From assembly GCF_020382885.2 (NCBI RefSeq), contig NC_058504.1, positions 6,562,519 through 6,626,518 on the forward strand: 64,000 nucleotides of DNA, given 5' to 3'. The DNA is from Scatophagus argus (lineage: Eukaryota > Chordata > Actinopteri > Scatophagidae). The position numbers and the translations under genes are program-made. This document shows positions 1 to 12,800 of the stretch, piece after piece. The notes under the pieces were generated by a model, which saw only the letters and a program-made list of their open reading frames with translations, searched no databases and was not told where the DNA came from. The number at the start of each line of letters is the position of its first letter. Within the stretch, counting starts at the first letter, position 1.

Positions 1-113
1 GTTTGTCTTCTGTATTTCCAAGTATTGACGCTATCAACTGGACAGGGCTCTCACATTCGCTTTATATGTCTGTCAGATTTGTCGGTTTTAGTAGAAGCAA
101 ACTACTACAAACT

Positions 114-156
114 ACAAACAAACCACTTACTAAATTTTAGTAAGTGGTTTGTTTGT
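114..156. repeat. Perfect inverted repeat, 21-bp arms
   Basis: Arm 114-134 (ACAAACAAACCACTTACTAA...) is the exact reverse complement of 136-156, with one central base at 135. Such a near-loopless palindrome can extrude as a hairpin. No flanking target duplication is evident. Its origin is unknown; it may be a mobile-element remnant. Confidence 0.85.
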
Positions 157-442
157 TATGGTTGTAATGTTAAGTCTGATAATGGATGCCTGAAATACCG
201 TAAATGACGCTATCCAAGCAGCTAGCTAATGACGTGGTTTTTCTAAGCGGCTAGCTAGCTTGGTTTGGGCTGGTAGCTAATTTTGTTTCCGCTCTCGCAC
301 GGTAGGTCTGCCCTAGCGTTGTCGAAGACCCGCGAACCAGTTTTCTCTAAGTAGCTAACTCCAAAGACTTACACCACGGTTGAAGTAAAGCCTATATTAT
401 CAGGCGTATATTAAATTTTGCATACAGAGAAACAACAGTGTT

Positions 443-563
443 ATCCTCTAAAATTCATGACTGAATTCCTTTATTAATCCCTGGAGGGAAATTCTTCAAG
501 AATTCAAGAATTTCCCTCCAGGGAGTAATAAAGGAATTCTGATCCTCTAAAATTCATGACTGA
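443..563. repeat. 34-bp-arm palindrome flanked by 22-bp direct repeats
   Basis: Arms 463-496 and 506-539 are reverse complements with one mismatch, separated by 9 bp. The arms carry the TTTATTAATCCC...GGGAAATT signature seen in the SINE tails elsewhere in the window. The palindrome is bracketed by a perfect 22-bp direct repeat (443-464 and 542-563, beginning ATCCTCTAAAATTC). This resembles an inverted pair of SINE-tail fragments inside a target-site or repair duplication; that origin is an inference. Confidence 0.8.
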
Positions 564-840
564 ACAGGAGATAACAGAACATAATGCTCTGTGTCATGCC
601 CAGAACTGCATGTATATATCCACGTATCAGTGAAAATTAAAAATAAAACTCTGTTTAACTGTACTGTTAGTCCCACATGGTTTATTGAGATTGTTGATAA
701 TAGTTCCACATTTTGCGTTCTTAATTTAGACAGCATTGGCTGTGTTTTGTCAAGATTTGTCTTGACTGAGTTGTCTTACTTGTCTATTTGTCTTGAGGAG
801 CTGGAAGATTTTGTAGATTCTGGCAGCGACTGAGGTCACG

Positions 841-3800
841 ATGAAGCCCACCAAGCGGGGAAAACAGACATCGCCTGGTTCTCAGGTAAATGATCTTAGT
901 CCCTCTCAAAACTATTCATTTAGATATTATTCATTCAGATAATTCACAGAGGAGTAGACAGTGCCTTAGATCTTTGACTTGAAGTTTGGTATTTTTATTT
1001 TATTGAAACAAATTACGTTAATGTTGATAATCTCTCAATTCTTTGTGGGAGGTTAAAAAGCTTAACCCAGGTCATGAAAAAATTCTACACTGTGGTAGAT
1101 GTTTGATTTTAGTCCACGCTACCACTTGACTACATTGGCTCACATAAATGCCCTGCTTAGCTGCCCTCCCATTTCTCTTTCATCTCAAGCCACCCAAGAA
1201 ACCCAGGCTTACAGCTGCGTTGACTGTGACATCCAGCTTCAACAGTAGCGCCATTCCTGCTCCTCCAGACCCATCCCAGCAGCAGCACTCCCGAGGGACA
1301 CACAGGCAGGCTTCTCCCAGACCTGTGTCGACACTGAACAAGGGGAACCAAGGCATCAGTGCACAGGATATCTATGATGCTGTCTGCTCTGGAAAGAGTG
1401 CCATGGTGGTGAGAAACCCTAAAGCTAGGGAGCACAGGGGGAAGGGACTTTAGAGATAAACACATGAAGGGAGGGAGGTTTTGAAGGAGGCATGTGTAAT
1501 GAGAAGAGAAACAAGGCTGTAAGAGCTGACAATGAAGGAGATTATCATCTGCTGTCAGTGGCTGACTGATGTGACCCTACAGAATTGCCTTTGATATACA
1601 AAGAGGAAATAGTGTTTTCACCGGATTGTGTGGTCAATGATTGACAGCATGCGTCCGTCCCAGCCATTGTTGTGCTGTGCCCAGTCTCTTGAGGTTAAAG
1701 ACCAAAAAAAGAACCACATAACAATAGGAAGGCAGAAGTGTGTTGTTGAAAGACTCTGTCACTACAGTATAGAGCAATAACACAATGCAGATGGTAATAC
1801 TGGTTAATTCATGAAATTTTTCTCTCCTATGCAAAGGTTTCACAGTTCTACACTAAATTTTACTCCGTCTCTCTTCTGCTACCTTTTCAGTTTATTAGGC
1901 TTTACAAATGTTACACTGTTGCTGTTAACACAACAGATGTTCTAAAGTAGCACCTTATGTATAATGGTGCCATGGTTGCCAAAAATAATTATGCAAAGTA
2001 GAATTAAAATGGGATTTGACTTGAGCAGGAAATATAAGCAAGGGGAAAAAATGGGGCGTACAGAACCCTATATGTTACTGTATATGAAATATGAAAGGTC
2101 AGTGGTAGGAGTAAAGGTTAAATCTGGAATTCACAGTGTTTTTCAAAAGGTGTACTGTTATAAAAATGATCTGCCCTTTGATCTGAGTCCAGGATTGTCA
2201 TTGGCTACTCTCTCCCTGTCACTCTGAAGACGGTGGTGGATGAGTGGCTGGAGAGCTACAGGAGAAGCCAAAAGGTGGGGCTACTGGTTCTCATCAACTT
2301 CGTTGTTCGGTCCTGCGGATGCAAAGGTCAGAGGTCAACAGGGAGCCCTCTCTGTTGGGGTGGGGTTTAGAGTTAAGACACTGATCAATGGGCAGTTATT
2401 GACCTCCCAATATGGTAATGATGCAATGTGTAGGTGCTGTGGTAATCATCCATCTATTGACATAACATGTCAATATCTTGTGAGAGTGGAAAGAAAATAG
2501 AAATCACAGACTGTATGTTAATTTTTGGGTTGGATAGAAGTGCTAGGAACACTATGTTTTTTAATTTATCTACATTCAGATGTTTGTTTCACTTCAATTC
2601 CTAGTGGTTAACGTTGCATCAACATTTCATTCTTTTATGCAGGTGTGGTTAGCAGAGAAATGTTTGACAGCATGCTGAACGCTGAGATAATCGCCTCATT
2701 AACCAAAGACTTTAATGAGGTGAGGAAAGGAATAAAACCAGAACAGCCATAGCTTAGATTTATTTGAATAAATCCTAAAAAGATTACTATGTTTGCATCT
2801 AGAACATAGTCTTTGTCATCTCTTCTAATGTGTAATAATCCTGCTACAGTTTGCTGAGAAAGTCAAACAGCCTCCATATCCCAGGAGATTATGATCCAAA
2901 GGAAGGAGTACAGTATGATGGAACAAGCTAATTAAGATCTATTGCTGATGAATGAACACATTAATGAGTGTATCACTTTTTGCCACTAATGCAATTGTCA
3001 TTAGTAGAGCCAACTGCAGACTTCACCCTCAAATAACTATACTGTTCACAGTATACCTATCAATTCATTTGTTTCCTTTTGTCCTTCAGGTTTCAGTGAC
3101 CTACCCTATGTGCACCCCAGGCCCGCAGCTGAAGCGTTTCAAAGCCGGCCTGTGCGAGTTTGTTCGGGTTCTGGTGCGCTCTTGTCAAAATAGCATCATT
3201 TATGATGAGTACCTCTTCCCCTCTCTGCTGGCCCTGCTCACCGGCCTGTCTGACTCACAAGTCAGGGCCTTTAGACACACCAGTACCCTGCTTGGTAGGA
3301 ACATTGGTACAATACAGGCACGAAGAATATGAAAGTATACACACACTCAAAACTGATTTTGTAAAAAAAAAAAAAAAAAATTGTCACTTGCTTCAGTTTT
3401 GAATAAGAGTGAAAACCTGCACTCCATGTTTGTCAGTCTTCTCAGTCTGTCATCTGTTTTAGTTGCTAGAGAGGTTTTTAACAGTGTCATTCTCCTGTGT
3501 ACCTTGCTTTTCTCTTGCTCAACTGTGTGATTTCTTTTTTTCTCCGTTCAGCCAAACCACAAAATGTAATACAAAAGCTTATCCATAATGTCATTACACT
3601 GCTAAGTATTATACATAATTGGCAAGGATTTACTTTTTATACTGTCTTACACAAGTCCTCATCAAGATTTAAGAAGGTGCTGTTAATGTAATTACTGCAG
3701 TAACAGTAACTACTAGTTCTGGCAGTACTGCCTCATTAGTCTGCATGTTTTTCCCTCTTAGCCATGAAGTTGATGACTGGGCTGGTGGAAGTAGCTCTGA

Positions 3801-6800
3801 AGGTGTCTGGTCAGCTGCAGACCGCCCAGCGGCAATACAACATGGAGAACAGCAAGAGGGCGCATGACAGAACCCCTGACAGAGTGGTGAAGCTGCAGGC
3901 CACCATCAGCGAGGTGACACATACACACCGTGTTGAGTGCAAACACACAGGCACTTTCACCTGTTAAGGATGCAGGTCAGGACATTAAAGCTGTGAAGTG
4001 GTATCAGCTTTGTGGAATAAAATCTGTGACAGTCAGGACAGTGCTGTGGGCCAGTGTCTGCATTTGAAGCAATAACACTGAAATATATATTTTTTTAGCA
4101 TGTTAACACTTTGAGCAGGTTTTAGTGGGTCCCAATTAAATTTTCCCAATAAAACAAGTCAAAATATGGAGATTCTTAGACATAGAGACAGAATGTGATG
4201 ATAACGACTTTAAAATAATTATTTAAAAGTGGTCAAAGGCAGCTCAACAGTCAAAAGTGTGGTTACCCTTTGTTAGAGTAAGTGCCAACAATGGCTGTTG
4301 CCACAAGGGCAACAAGCATGAGATCAAATGGTCAGACTGAATTTACGATTGCATCTCTTTAAAGATTTTGAAACTTTTTAGTTTAAAGTTGTAGCTGTAT
4401 TGAACCAACCCACTCCTCCCTCTGCTACCTCTGGTCCAAGCGAAAGACAAGCCCAAAACCCCTTCACAATGGCAGCTTGTGGGAGTTAATTTATATGCAG
4501 TACATGTGAGAAAAGAAATCCATGTTAATTCTGTCCTTAAAGTTTTTTTGTTTGTCTGCTTTTTTTTGTTTTTATCAAAAAGAGGCCTGTAAGTGAGGGC
4601 AGTTAACATTCCTAGTCTTTGTTGATCATGTTTATGCACAAGTGTTTCCAATTGTATGTGTTTGTTGCAGCTACAGGAGAACAGGGAGCAATTGACCTCC
4701 ATGATGAACTCCACATTCCGTGGTGTGTTTGTGCACCGTTTCCGAGACCGGCTGCCCGAGATCCGGGCAACTTGTATTGAAGAGTTGGGCATGTGGCTGA
4801 AAATGGACCCTGAAGACTTTCTCAGTGATGGACATCTTAAATACCTGGGGTGGACCCTGTATGACAAGGTAAACACATACACGGGAATAGACAGTAGACG
4901 ACACTTGGCAGAATAAAGTGTTAGTATGTCATTTCAGCGCTCACTGCTGGCAACACTATGTAGCAGCTGAGTGTCAGCAGCCCTTCATAGGCCAGCAGCA
5001 GAGACAGCAGTGACAAGGTCTGCAGTATATAGGCATTTGTATTTTTCAGATTAAGCATCTTTTTATTTTATATTCAAAGCTGCACTGGCTTTCACAGCCT
5101 CCACACAAGATAGAATTGTGGAACATCTGCATCAGACACAGGAACACTCCCCATAGACATTCTCACACAAAGATAAATGTCCACTATGAACAGAATTGGG
5201 CATCAGTCTGCTGGTCTGTTACTGTACTCTCTTATTCTTCTTCTTCTTTTCCTCAGCAAAGTCCAGTGCGTATGAAGTGTGTTCGAGCCCTGCAGGATCT
5301 GTACAAGGAGAAGGAATTCATTGGCGGCCTGCAGCTTTTCACCAGCAGATTTAAAGTGTGGCATCCCTCTGGACTGGACTCACTCCTCATTTATGGCTCT
5401 TTCTCCCTCCTCCCTTCCTCTTGTCTGTCTTTCTGTCTGTCTGCCCCAGCATCCCTATTTAATCTATTGTCTCAGCTTATTGTGTTGTCTCTGTTTTGTT
5501 GCATGCACCTGTCTCTCTCCAGAATTCTGTGCCCCACTCCCTTTATTTTTATCATTCATTTATTTTTTACTTTTTTTCCCCCCCCTTTTTCACCATTCGT
5601 GTTTGTTGTTGTGGTGTTTTCCTTTGTCTGGACGTGTGTCTGGCTGCAATAATTGCTGCCAATTACTGTTGGTTAATAAGCTCTTCTCAAACACATGAAA
5701 GCCCTCCTAAGCCACATGTGCTGCAGCAGATTAATTGTTTTCATGCCATGGCTTAGTGCCTAATCAGTGAGTTTGTGTGTGCATGTATGTCTGTGGGTAT
5801 TTATGTATATCTGTGCGTGTCTGTTATGTCATTTTTGTGTGTGTGTGTGTGTGTCTCTCTGTCTAGGAGAGGATGCTCAGCATGGTGCAGGACAAGGACC
5901 CAGACGTGGGACTGGAAGTAGTCAGTCTGTTACAGCTGATCCAACAGTGAGAGATTTTTTTCTGTTTCTGGTGGCTTTTCTGTCCTTCAGCCTACAATGT
6001 ACAGTACAGGAATTTCATTTTAGTAGATCAAAACAAACCAAATATGGGAAATTTGACTGAAATCATTGTAAGTGCCTCTTCATCTTTTTTACCCACAAAA
6101 TTTTGATCTAAATGCAGTTTAGAGCTTTAGTAATAATGCTGTCTGGTTATTCAGTTATGCAGTCTTCGTTGTTGCTTTATGTGTGGGTGGTGTATGTTTA
6201 GACGTCAGAGGGGGTTTGCGTCAGATCCCTGAATGATAAACTCTTCAAGTTCCCTGAGTAAAACACTTTGTTTCTGGAAAAAGTGCCAGTCAAACAGAAT
6301 TTTCACCTGAAATGTGAGATGAAAGTAGCCCTACACTGCAGTATATCCTGGTTGTTCACAAAGGATACCAAGTCCAAGTTTCTCAATAATAGAAGTGTAA
6401 TTGCATGCTCAGAACTGTGATAACACTCTTTGTCACGAATAGTGATGAGTCACAGAGTGAGTCACGATCTCTCATGTCTGCCAACATCTTATTCCATTAA
6501 CTAAGGTCGCATGTAAATTAGATGTTTTGGAGGTTAATTAGCAAGAGAGATGACTGTGGTAATGAATTTACAAATCTCAACTGATGTTTGAAAAAGGTTT
6601 GTTAAATTATATTTTAAAATAAATGCAAGAGTCTTTCAGTTCAGTCAGATAACACTGCAGATCACTGAGTCAGTACAGTGTTTGAGGACAAAGGAGGACT
6701 TGTGCTCACAGTGTAACTAAGTATATTGACCTGTGACTGTGCACGTGTGAAGGAGGACAGAGGAAGGCCTGACAGAAGAGGAGTGCGGCTACATCTATCC

Positions 6801-9800
6801 CCTGGTTTACGCTTCACACAAAGGCCTGGCATCTGCAGCTGGCAGCTTCCTCTACAACAAGTACATTTTCATCCATGTTTTCCCTCTTCATGCTGTTATC
6901 TTTTTTCATTTCTTTTCGGTTAATATAATGCAGATTTTTTTATGCGTCTGTGTATGTTTGTGTGTGTCAGGCTGAAAGATTTGATCACCAGTGACTACCA
7001 GGAGAATAATAAAAGTGTCAACACAACCTTCCTTCAAATCCTCATCTCATTCTACATCCAGAGCGAGGTGGTGTCTCTTTCTGTCTCCTCTCTGTTCTGG
7101 TCTCTCCCCCTCTGTGACAATTTGTCATAAAATGCATTTTTATAAATTTCTTTCACCTTTTTATAATTCTCTTGAGTAGGCTGCTTGACTACATAAACCA
7201 AAATATTTGTTCTTAAGTAAATTTCCCATTAATTTTGCTCAGAGGGAATTTGATTTTTTTATTTTTATGTTGTTATGATTAAAGTTAAGAGCTGCTATTC
7301 TTAGTCAATGAAAGGAAATTTACTTGCCAGCAATTTTGAAGTTAAGACGTTAAGATGTAAAGTTACTGTAAAGCAATTCATTGGCACTCTTGACAGTTTC
7401 ATGAGCATGGAGCGTACCTGGTGGACAGTCTGTGGGGTGTGGCAGGATCGGAGCTGAGAGACTGGGAGACCATGACAGCATTACTGCTAAATGATTCTGG
7501 TGAGGAAAAGATACGACTTAGCTCTGTCAGTGTATAGAGCTCAGTTTAACAGCAGTGCACCATGATAATTTATCAAACTCTCATGTTACTCCCTCACTGT
7601 CTCTGCATTGTGTAGCTGTCACCTCCTCAGTTCTGTACCTGTCTGTCTCTCGGCATTGTCAGGTCTGATGTATGAGGAAGAGGGGGCTCTCATAGAGCTG
7701 ATGATGTGCTCCATGAAACAGGCAGCCATGGCGACCCCACCTGTTGGGAGAGCTCAGGGCAAAAAGGTGGTGACATATACTCTGTTGTTTATTTTATACA
7801 ACATTGAAGCTTGGGCCCCAGAGAAATGTCATTCTTCATTTTTGCTCCAAATGTACAGCCCTTATTTCAAAAAAGTTGGGACACTGTTTGAAATATGCAT
7901 ACAAAGAGAGTGCAGTCATTTGCAAACAAACAGTGTTTACTGGCAGCAGTTTTGCAAAATGTTCCTGAGTCCATGTGGTAATATTCTGTGTACAGTCAAA
8001 CAGGTGCTTTTTGGAGCACTCTGCCGCTTTTCCAGTATTTTGCTGCTAATGTTCTTAGCAGCAACTTGCAACTTGTTTGAAAGCTGTTGCTGGTATCAAA
8101 TTCAGAATAAGTATATACTTAGAAAAATCAATGAAGTTGATGCGGTAAAAAAATCAAGTATAATGTCTTGGTACTGTTTTCGGTCGAACATATGTAAAAA
8201 AGGATGAACAAATGATCATATTCTGTTTTCTGTTTGATTCCAAAAAAGGTTGCGATGTTGTGTAAAGTCCCACCCCCATCAAAAATAGTTTTAAAGCTAC
8301 AGTATGCAGATTTATGAGCCTAAACAGTAATAACTTAGATAAACCACATCATTCTGAAATCATGTATGCAAATGTCTGCCAGTCCTCTTTCAGTCCAGTT
8401 CTCACAGGTTGGTTTGGTTTGCCTCAGTCTTGGACTTGATCCTATTTTGAGATAAAGAGCTTATTACAGTGAGTGACAAATGCTGTGCATGAACTTGACA
8501 CCTTTTTTAAGACAAAATTGTTGAACATTTTAGCTTTAAATATTCACTATCTTGTGAAAGAAAGTGGGCTCTTTTGTTGTTTTGTTTGGTAATTTACTGC
8601 TCTGTGGTCACACTATGTTGAACACAGGGATCACACGTTTTACATGAATGCTTTTTGCTTTCACACATGTACATGGTCGAACCGTGGGCCTGTTTACTGA
8701 ACGTACATTTGGAATTAGATCTTGAGCATGAAGGATAAGAAGGTCCAGAAACAAGACAAGAGACGAATCACCACACACTTCATTCCTCTGCTGCCGCAGC
8801 TGCTGATCAAGGTACACAGCCGGGGTTTACTTAACATACTTTATAACACTGAGAGTACACATTGTGCTACCTCATATTACATTGAGAATGAAGGTTTTTT
8901 GGTTTCGTGTCTCATTTTTTAACACTGAGTTGAGTTCTTCTCCTTCCTCTACTGACCTGCAGTACTCGGCAGATGCAGATAAAGTCAGCTGCCTTCTGAA
9001 AGCTCCCCTCTACTTTGACCTGGACATTTACACCAGCGTTCCGCGCCTGGAGAAGGTAGAAGTGTGGCTGATTACACTTAATATCTTAACTCTTATCTTA
9101 ACTTTATATATTTCATTATATAGTCTAGAGATGTGCATGAGTGAAATAAAAGAAGGGACTGAGCTGATGGTGCCAGAGAGAGGGAGAATTACTAAAAATT
9201 ATTTCTACCAAGCCAAATATTAGGGAATTGTGTATTAGGGCAGGAGTGAAACAACGGCGAAAATACAACGTAACACAAAGTGTACATTGTCTTAGACGCA
9301 CCCTCTGGCTTCACCTGCACTTGAGAAGTCGAGCTCTGTCTGGAGGATTTATTTAAAATCCTCTAATTATGTCCTTCATTAATCAGTATTTATTATTAAT
9401 GCCTTTAACACAATGAATGCTGGCTGTGCCCACTCACTCATTAAAGTCACTCTTGTTGAGTGAGTGGACAAACCACCAGACTGTTTAAAGCAGTACATAC
9501 ATGCTCTGCTTTACTTTCTGCTTTTATCAGCCGTTCTTACTCATTCTTTCTTCTCTCACTCGTCCCCTCTCTTTGTCAGCATCTGGATCTGCTGCTGTAT
9601 CAGACGTGTGGTATTGTGAAGAAGCACACAGCGCTCGCAGTGTTGGAGGCTTGCGCCCACCTGGCCAACACCCTCAGCTCTGACCGCTACACCTTCTCAT
9701 CCCATGCACACCTGGCATTCAGCCAGCTGATGGACGGCCTGATGGAGTGCTTCAGCACAAACTCAAGGGACCTGCTGCAGGTGGGACAGTGGTTCAGTGA

Positions 9801-12800
9801 AGCCGTATGCTCATACAATTTAGTAACAGCCACTGAAGTATTTTTGTGCTTGGTGTGTCACTAAAATTCCCACCTCACAGCAGGTGATCTACTTTTGCAT
9901 CTGATATTTGTTGAATATCATGGCTTAAAAACCTGTAGTGAACTAAACCTTGCACACTAAATCACTGCACGATGGCATTGTCAGTGTTGGAAACTACAAT
10001 ATAGATAGATAGATATGGATATATATATATATACATACATGTACCATATGATTGTTTCAGTTGTCTATAAAAGCTTTAATTATGCATGCCTACTTTACAT
10101 ATTTAAACTGTGTAAACACAGGATTTTGCTTCAACGGCAACAAAGGAAAACTGTTTCATTTAATCCCATCTTTTAAATAGATATGTTGTTTTTAATCTAT
10201 AAAAAGGGTGTGTTTGTGTACCCAGGGTACTGCAGATGACATTGCTGTATACAGTGCAGCAACTGCCTTGAAAAGGATTGCAGCCTTGAGCAGGTAACTG
10301 TGTGTTCTCCTTATTCGCATAGCAACAGCACAGATCATTTCTCACCCAGAAGTGTGTGTGTGTGTGTGTTGTTTAGTGCAAAGAACTCGACAAGCTTGAA
10401 ACTGTTTGACTCCTGCCTTGAGCTTCTGAAGAGCAGGTTGGAGTCCCGAGAGCTCAACGAGGAGGTCTGTGATGAAGTCACACAGTTTGATGTGTGAGGT
10501 TGGAGTGTTATGCTGTGACATGCATGTAAGATGTCTCTGAATTTGCTGAACAGAAGTACAGAACATTTAGTACTGCTACTGCTAGTGCATTTTAATAAAG
10601 GTAATCTTCACCTCGACATTTTTCATTCTTCTGTTAGGGTTAGCTGTTTTATCTAGATGTGGATCTGCTTTAAGTGGTAAATGCTTTATGCACATTGCAC
10701 CAGAATCTCTATAAAAGCTGATTTTAACTTTCCTTTGGTATAATTTCAGCTCATGGTGTCGGCTCTGAAGTGTGCCGCCTTTCACCTGATGTGGGCTAAA
10801 GTGAATGTAGTCAACTCGACGCCAGATAAGGTGCTCATGTAACTTATATAACAGCTACATGTTTTTAATTGAATACTTTGAACTGACTTGTCGCTGTCTT
10901 TAACAGCACAAGAGAGGTCACAAACTAACTTGGCTCCTGCCTACATGCCCAAGATAACATCACCGTCATGATCAATGCTTTCAGTCACATTGGTGGCCTT
11001 GTTGATCTGTGTTGTTCAAACATTCACCAGATGGGACAGACAGCAGGCAGTTTATACAACAGTCTGTTAGTGTACATCCAAGCACACGATGACACTCAGC
11101 CATTCATCATTTATTTGCATCTGTTGTTTATTTTTATGCAATGGCAGCACTCAGACAGCTTCCTCCTATATGTGTGCTCAGACACACATTGAAACATTCA
11201 CATGTAGGTTGGATCAGTTACAGCAAAGAAATGGCAAATTTTATTTGTAGCTTATCATTTTGGCAATCCAACAATCTGCTGTGGCATAATAAGCAAGAAG
11301 AAAACACTTCAACAGAAACAAGAGGTTTACCTTGAAAGTGTCCATCCACGGTTGTGATGCAGTTCCTTAACTGAGTGCTTTGACCCTCTTGTTAAGTCGT
11401 CCTTCAAGTTCACATCATCCTTGCACCTCGTTCCTGTCCAACACACAAGTGTACACATTACTGATGATGTGTGAGATCTCTCTACCTCTGCTTTCTCCTG
11501 CTGTCGCCATCTGTTCCAGGCTGAACTGAAGCGTCTGAAGAAGAACATGCATTCGTTCTGTAGAGCTTGTCAGAACTGTCTGTCTTCAGACCAGACTGAG
11601 ATCAGAGATCATGTAAGCACTTGGTTACAATCAGTATCAAAGCTATGTGACTGTATGACTTATTATATTTTCTTTTATAATCTTATATTCCTAACAGCAT
11701 TCTTTAAAGAGCAGGTAGATTTTCATCCTTGAGATTCGTTTGCCCCATGACACAAAATGACTGACCAAGCTACAGAATTGTTGGAAACCTCTGACACGTT
11801 GGCAAACAAGTTGTTTAAAGGTTGCGTGAGTTTGTGAATTTTAATTTTGTATATTTTAAATGAAGTTTGCGTCCTTCCGTCCACAGGCGTTTGAGCTGCT
11901 CTGTGACCTGCTGCTCTTGTACAGTGAGAGCTCAGTCCGCTCTAAATCAGCCCTCCAAACACTGTTTCACCTGCCGTCTGATTCCCTGCGCTCTGACATG
12001 GCCGCTTTCCTTGTGGACTATGTCTTCTCCGAAGATAATGAGGTCAATGGTATGGTCGACAGACACTCTTATGTTTGTGTCAATGTGTGCATAAATGTTG
12101 GTTTTCATAAGCAATTTGAGTCCTCTTTGACAAAGTGACCCTTTTTTTTATGGTACTAAATGATTTTGTGTTCTTCATGGATGTGTGGTGTTTTGGAAAC
12201 AACACAGCCAGGGCTCTGTCATCTGTCTGGGAATCTGCTGCTGCCAGCTCCCAAGCCAAACATCCGTCTTTGGTTTTATATTCTGTTTTACTTGGTTCTT
12301 ATCCTCTCAAAGTTAGCACCATGCCCGTCTTGTTGATGTCTTTCGTCTTTACCATTGGTTTGTTGCTGCCTTGTCTCGTCCTCTCCCCACCTTGGCTCTC
12401 GTCTATAGATGAGGGTGATGAGCTGAAGATAACTGCTTTCCATCGGAAGCGCAACCAGCTGGCTGGCTACTGTAAGCTGGTCATCTACGGGGTGCTGGAC
12501 CTCTCTGCTGCCACCGAAGTCTTCAAGCAATACAGCAAGGTTCATCAAGACCTTTAGGGACAGTGGTTTTATTATCCAAGCGTGTTATATTTACGGCACA
12601 TAATTGGCTGTATGTGAAAGCAAAGTTTAGAAAGTTAAATTAATAATTAAACCTTCATGTGGGGAAATTACTTGGTTTAGGAATACAGGAAACGTGATTA
12701 ACAAAAATGAACATTGAGGAGGATGTGTAAAAGAGTGGAGGACAGTGAGAAAATCTGTTTTAGAACGAGCGAGGTGGCAAGAATGAGTCAGAGTGAACAG

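Larger units (their letters stand above)
1..840. other. Upstream flank of stag3
   Basis: No convincing coding exon is seen. The short open frames here lack similarity to known proteins and have no supporting splice sites. The stretch holds two inverted repeats (114-156 and 463-539, listed separately) and presumably the stag3 promoter and 5' untranslated region, whose exact start I cannot place. The sequence just before the stag3 ATG has an in-frame-independent stop at 831-833, so the coding region cannot simply be extended from the open frame at 591-833. Confidence 0.5.

Noticed and set aside
4343-4882. 179-codon minus-strand frame
   Set aside because: Overlaps stag3 exon 7 on the other strand and continues into an intron; it is a shadow of coding DNA.
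5116-5652. 178-codon plus-strand frame
   Set aside because: stag3 exon 8 with flanking intron; the part after FTSRFK is pyrimidine-rich intron.
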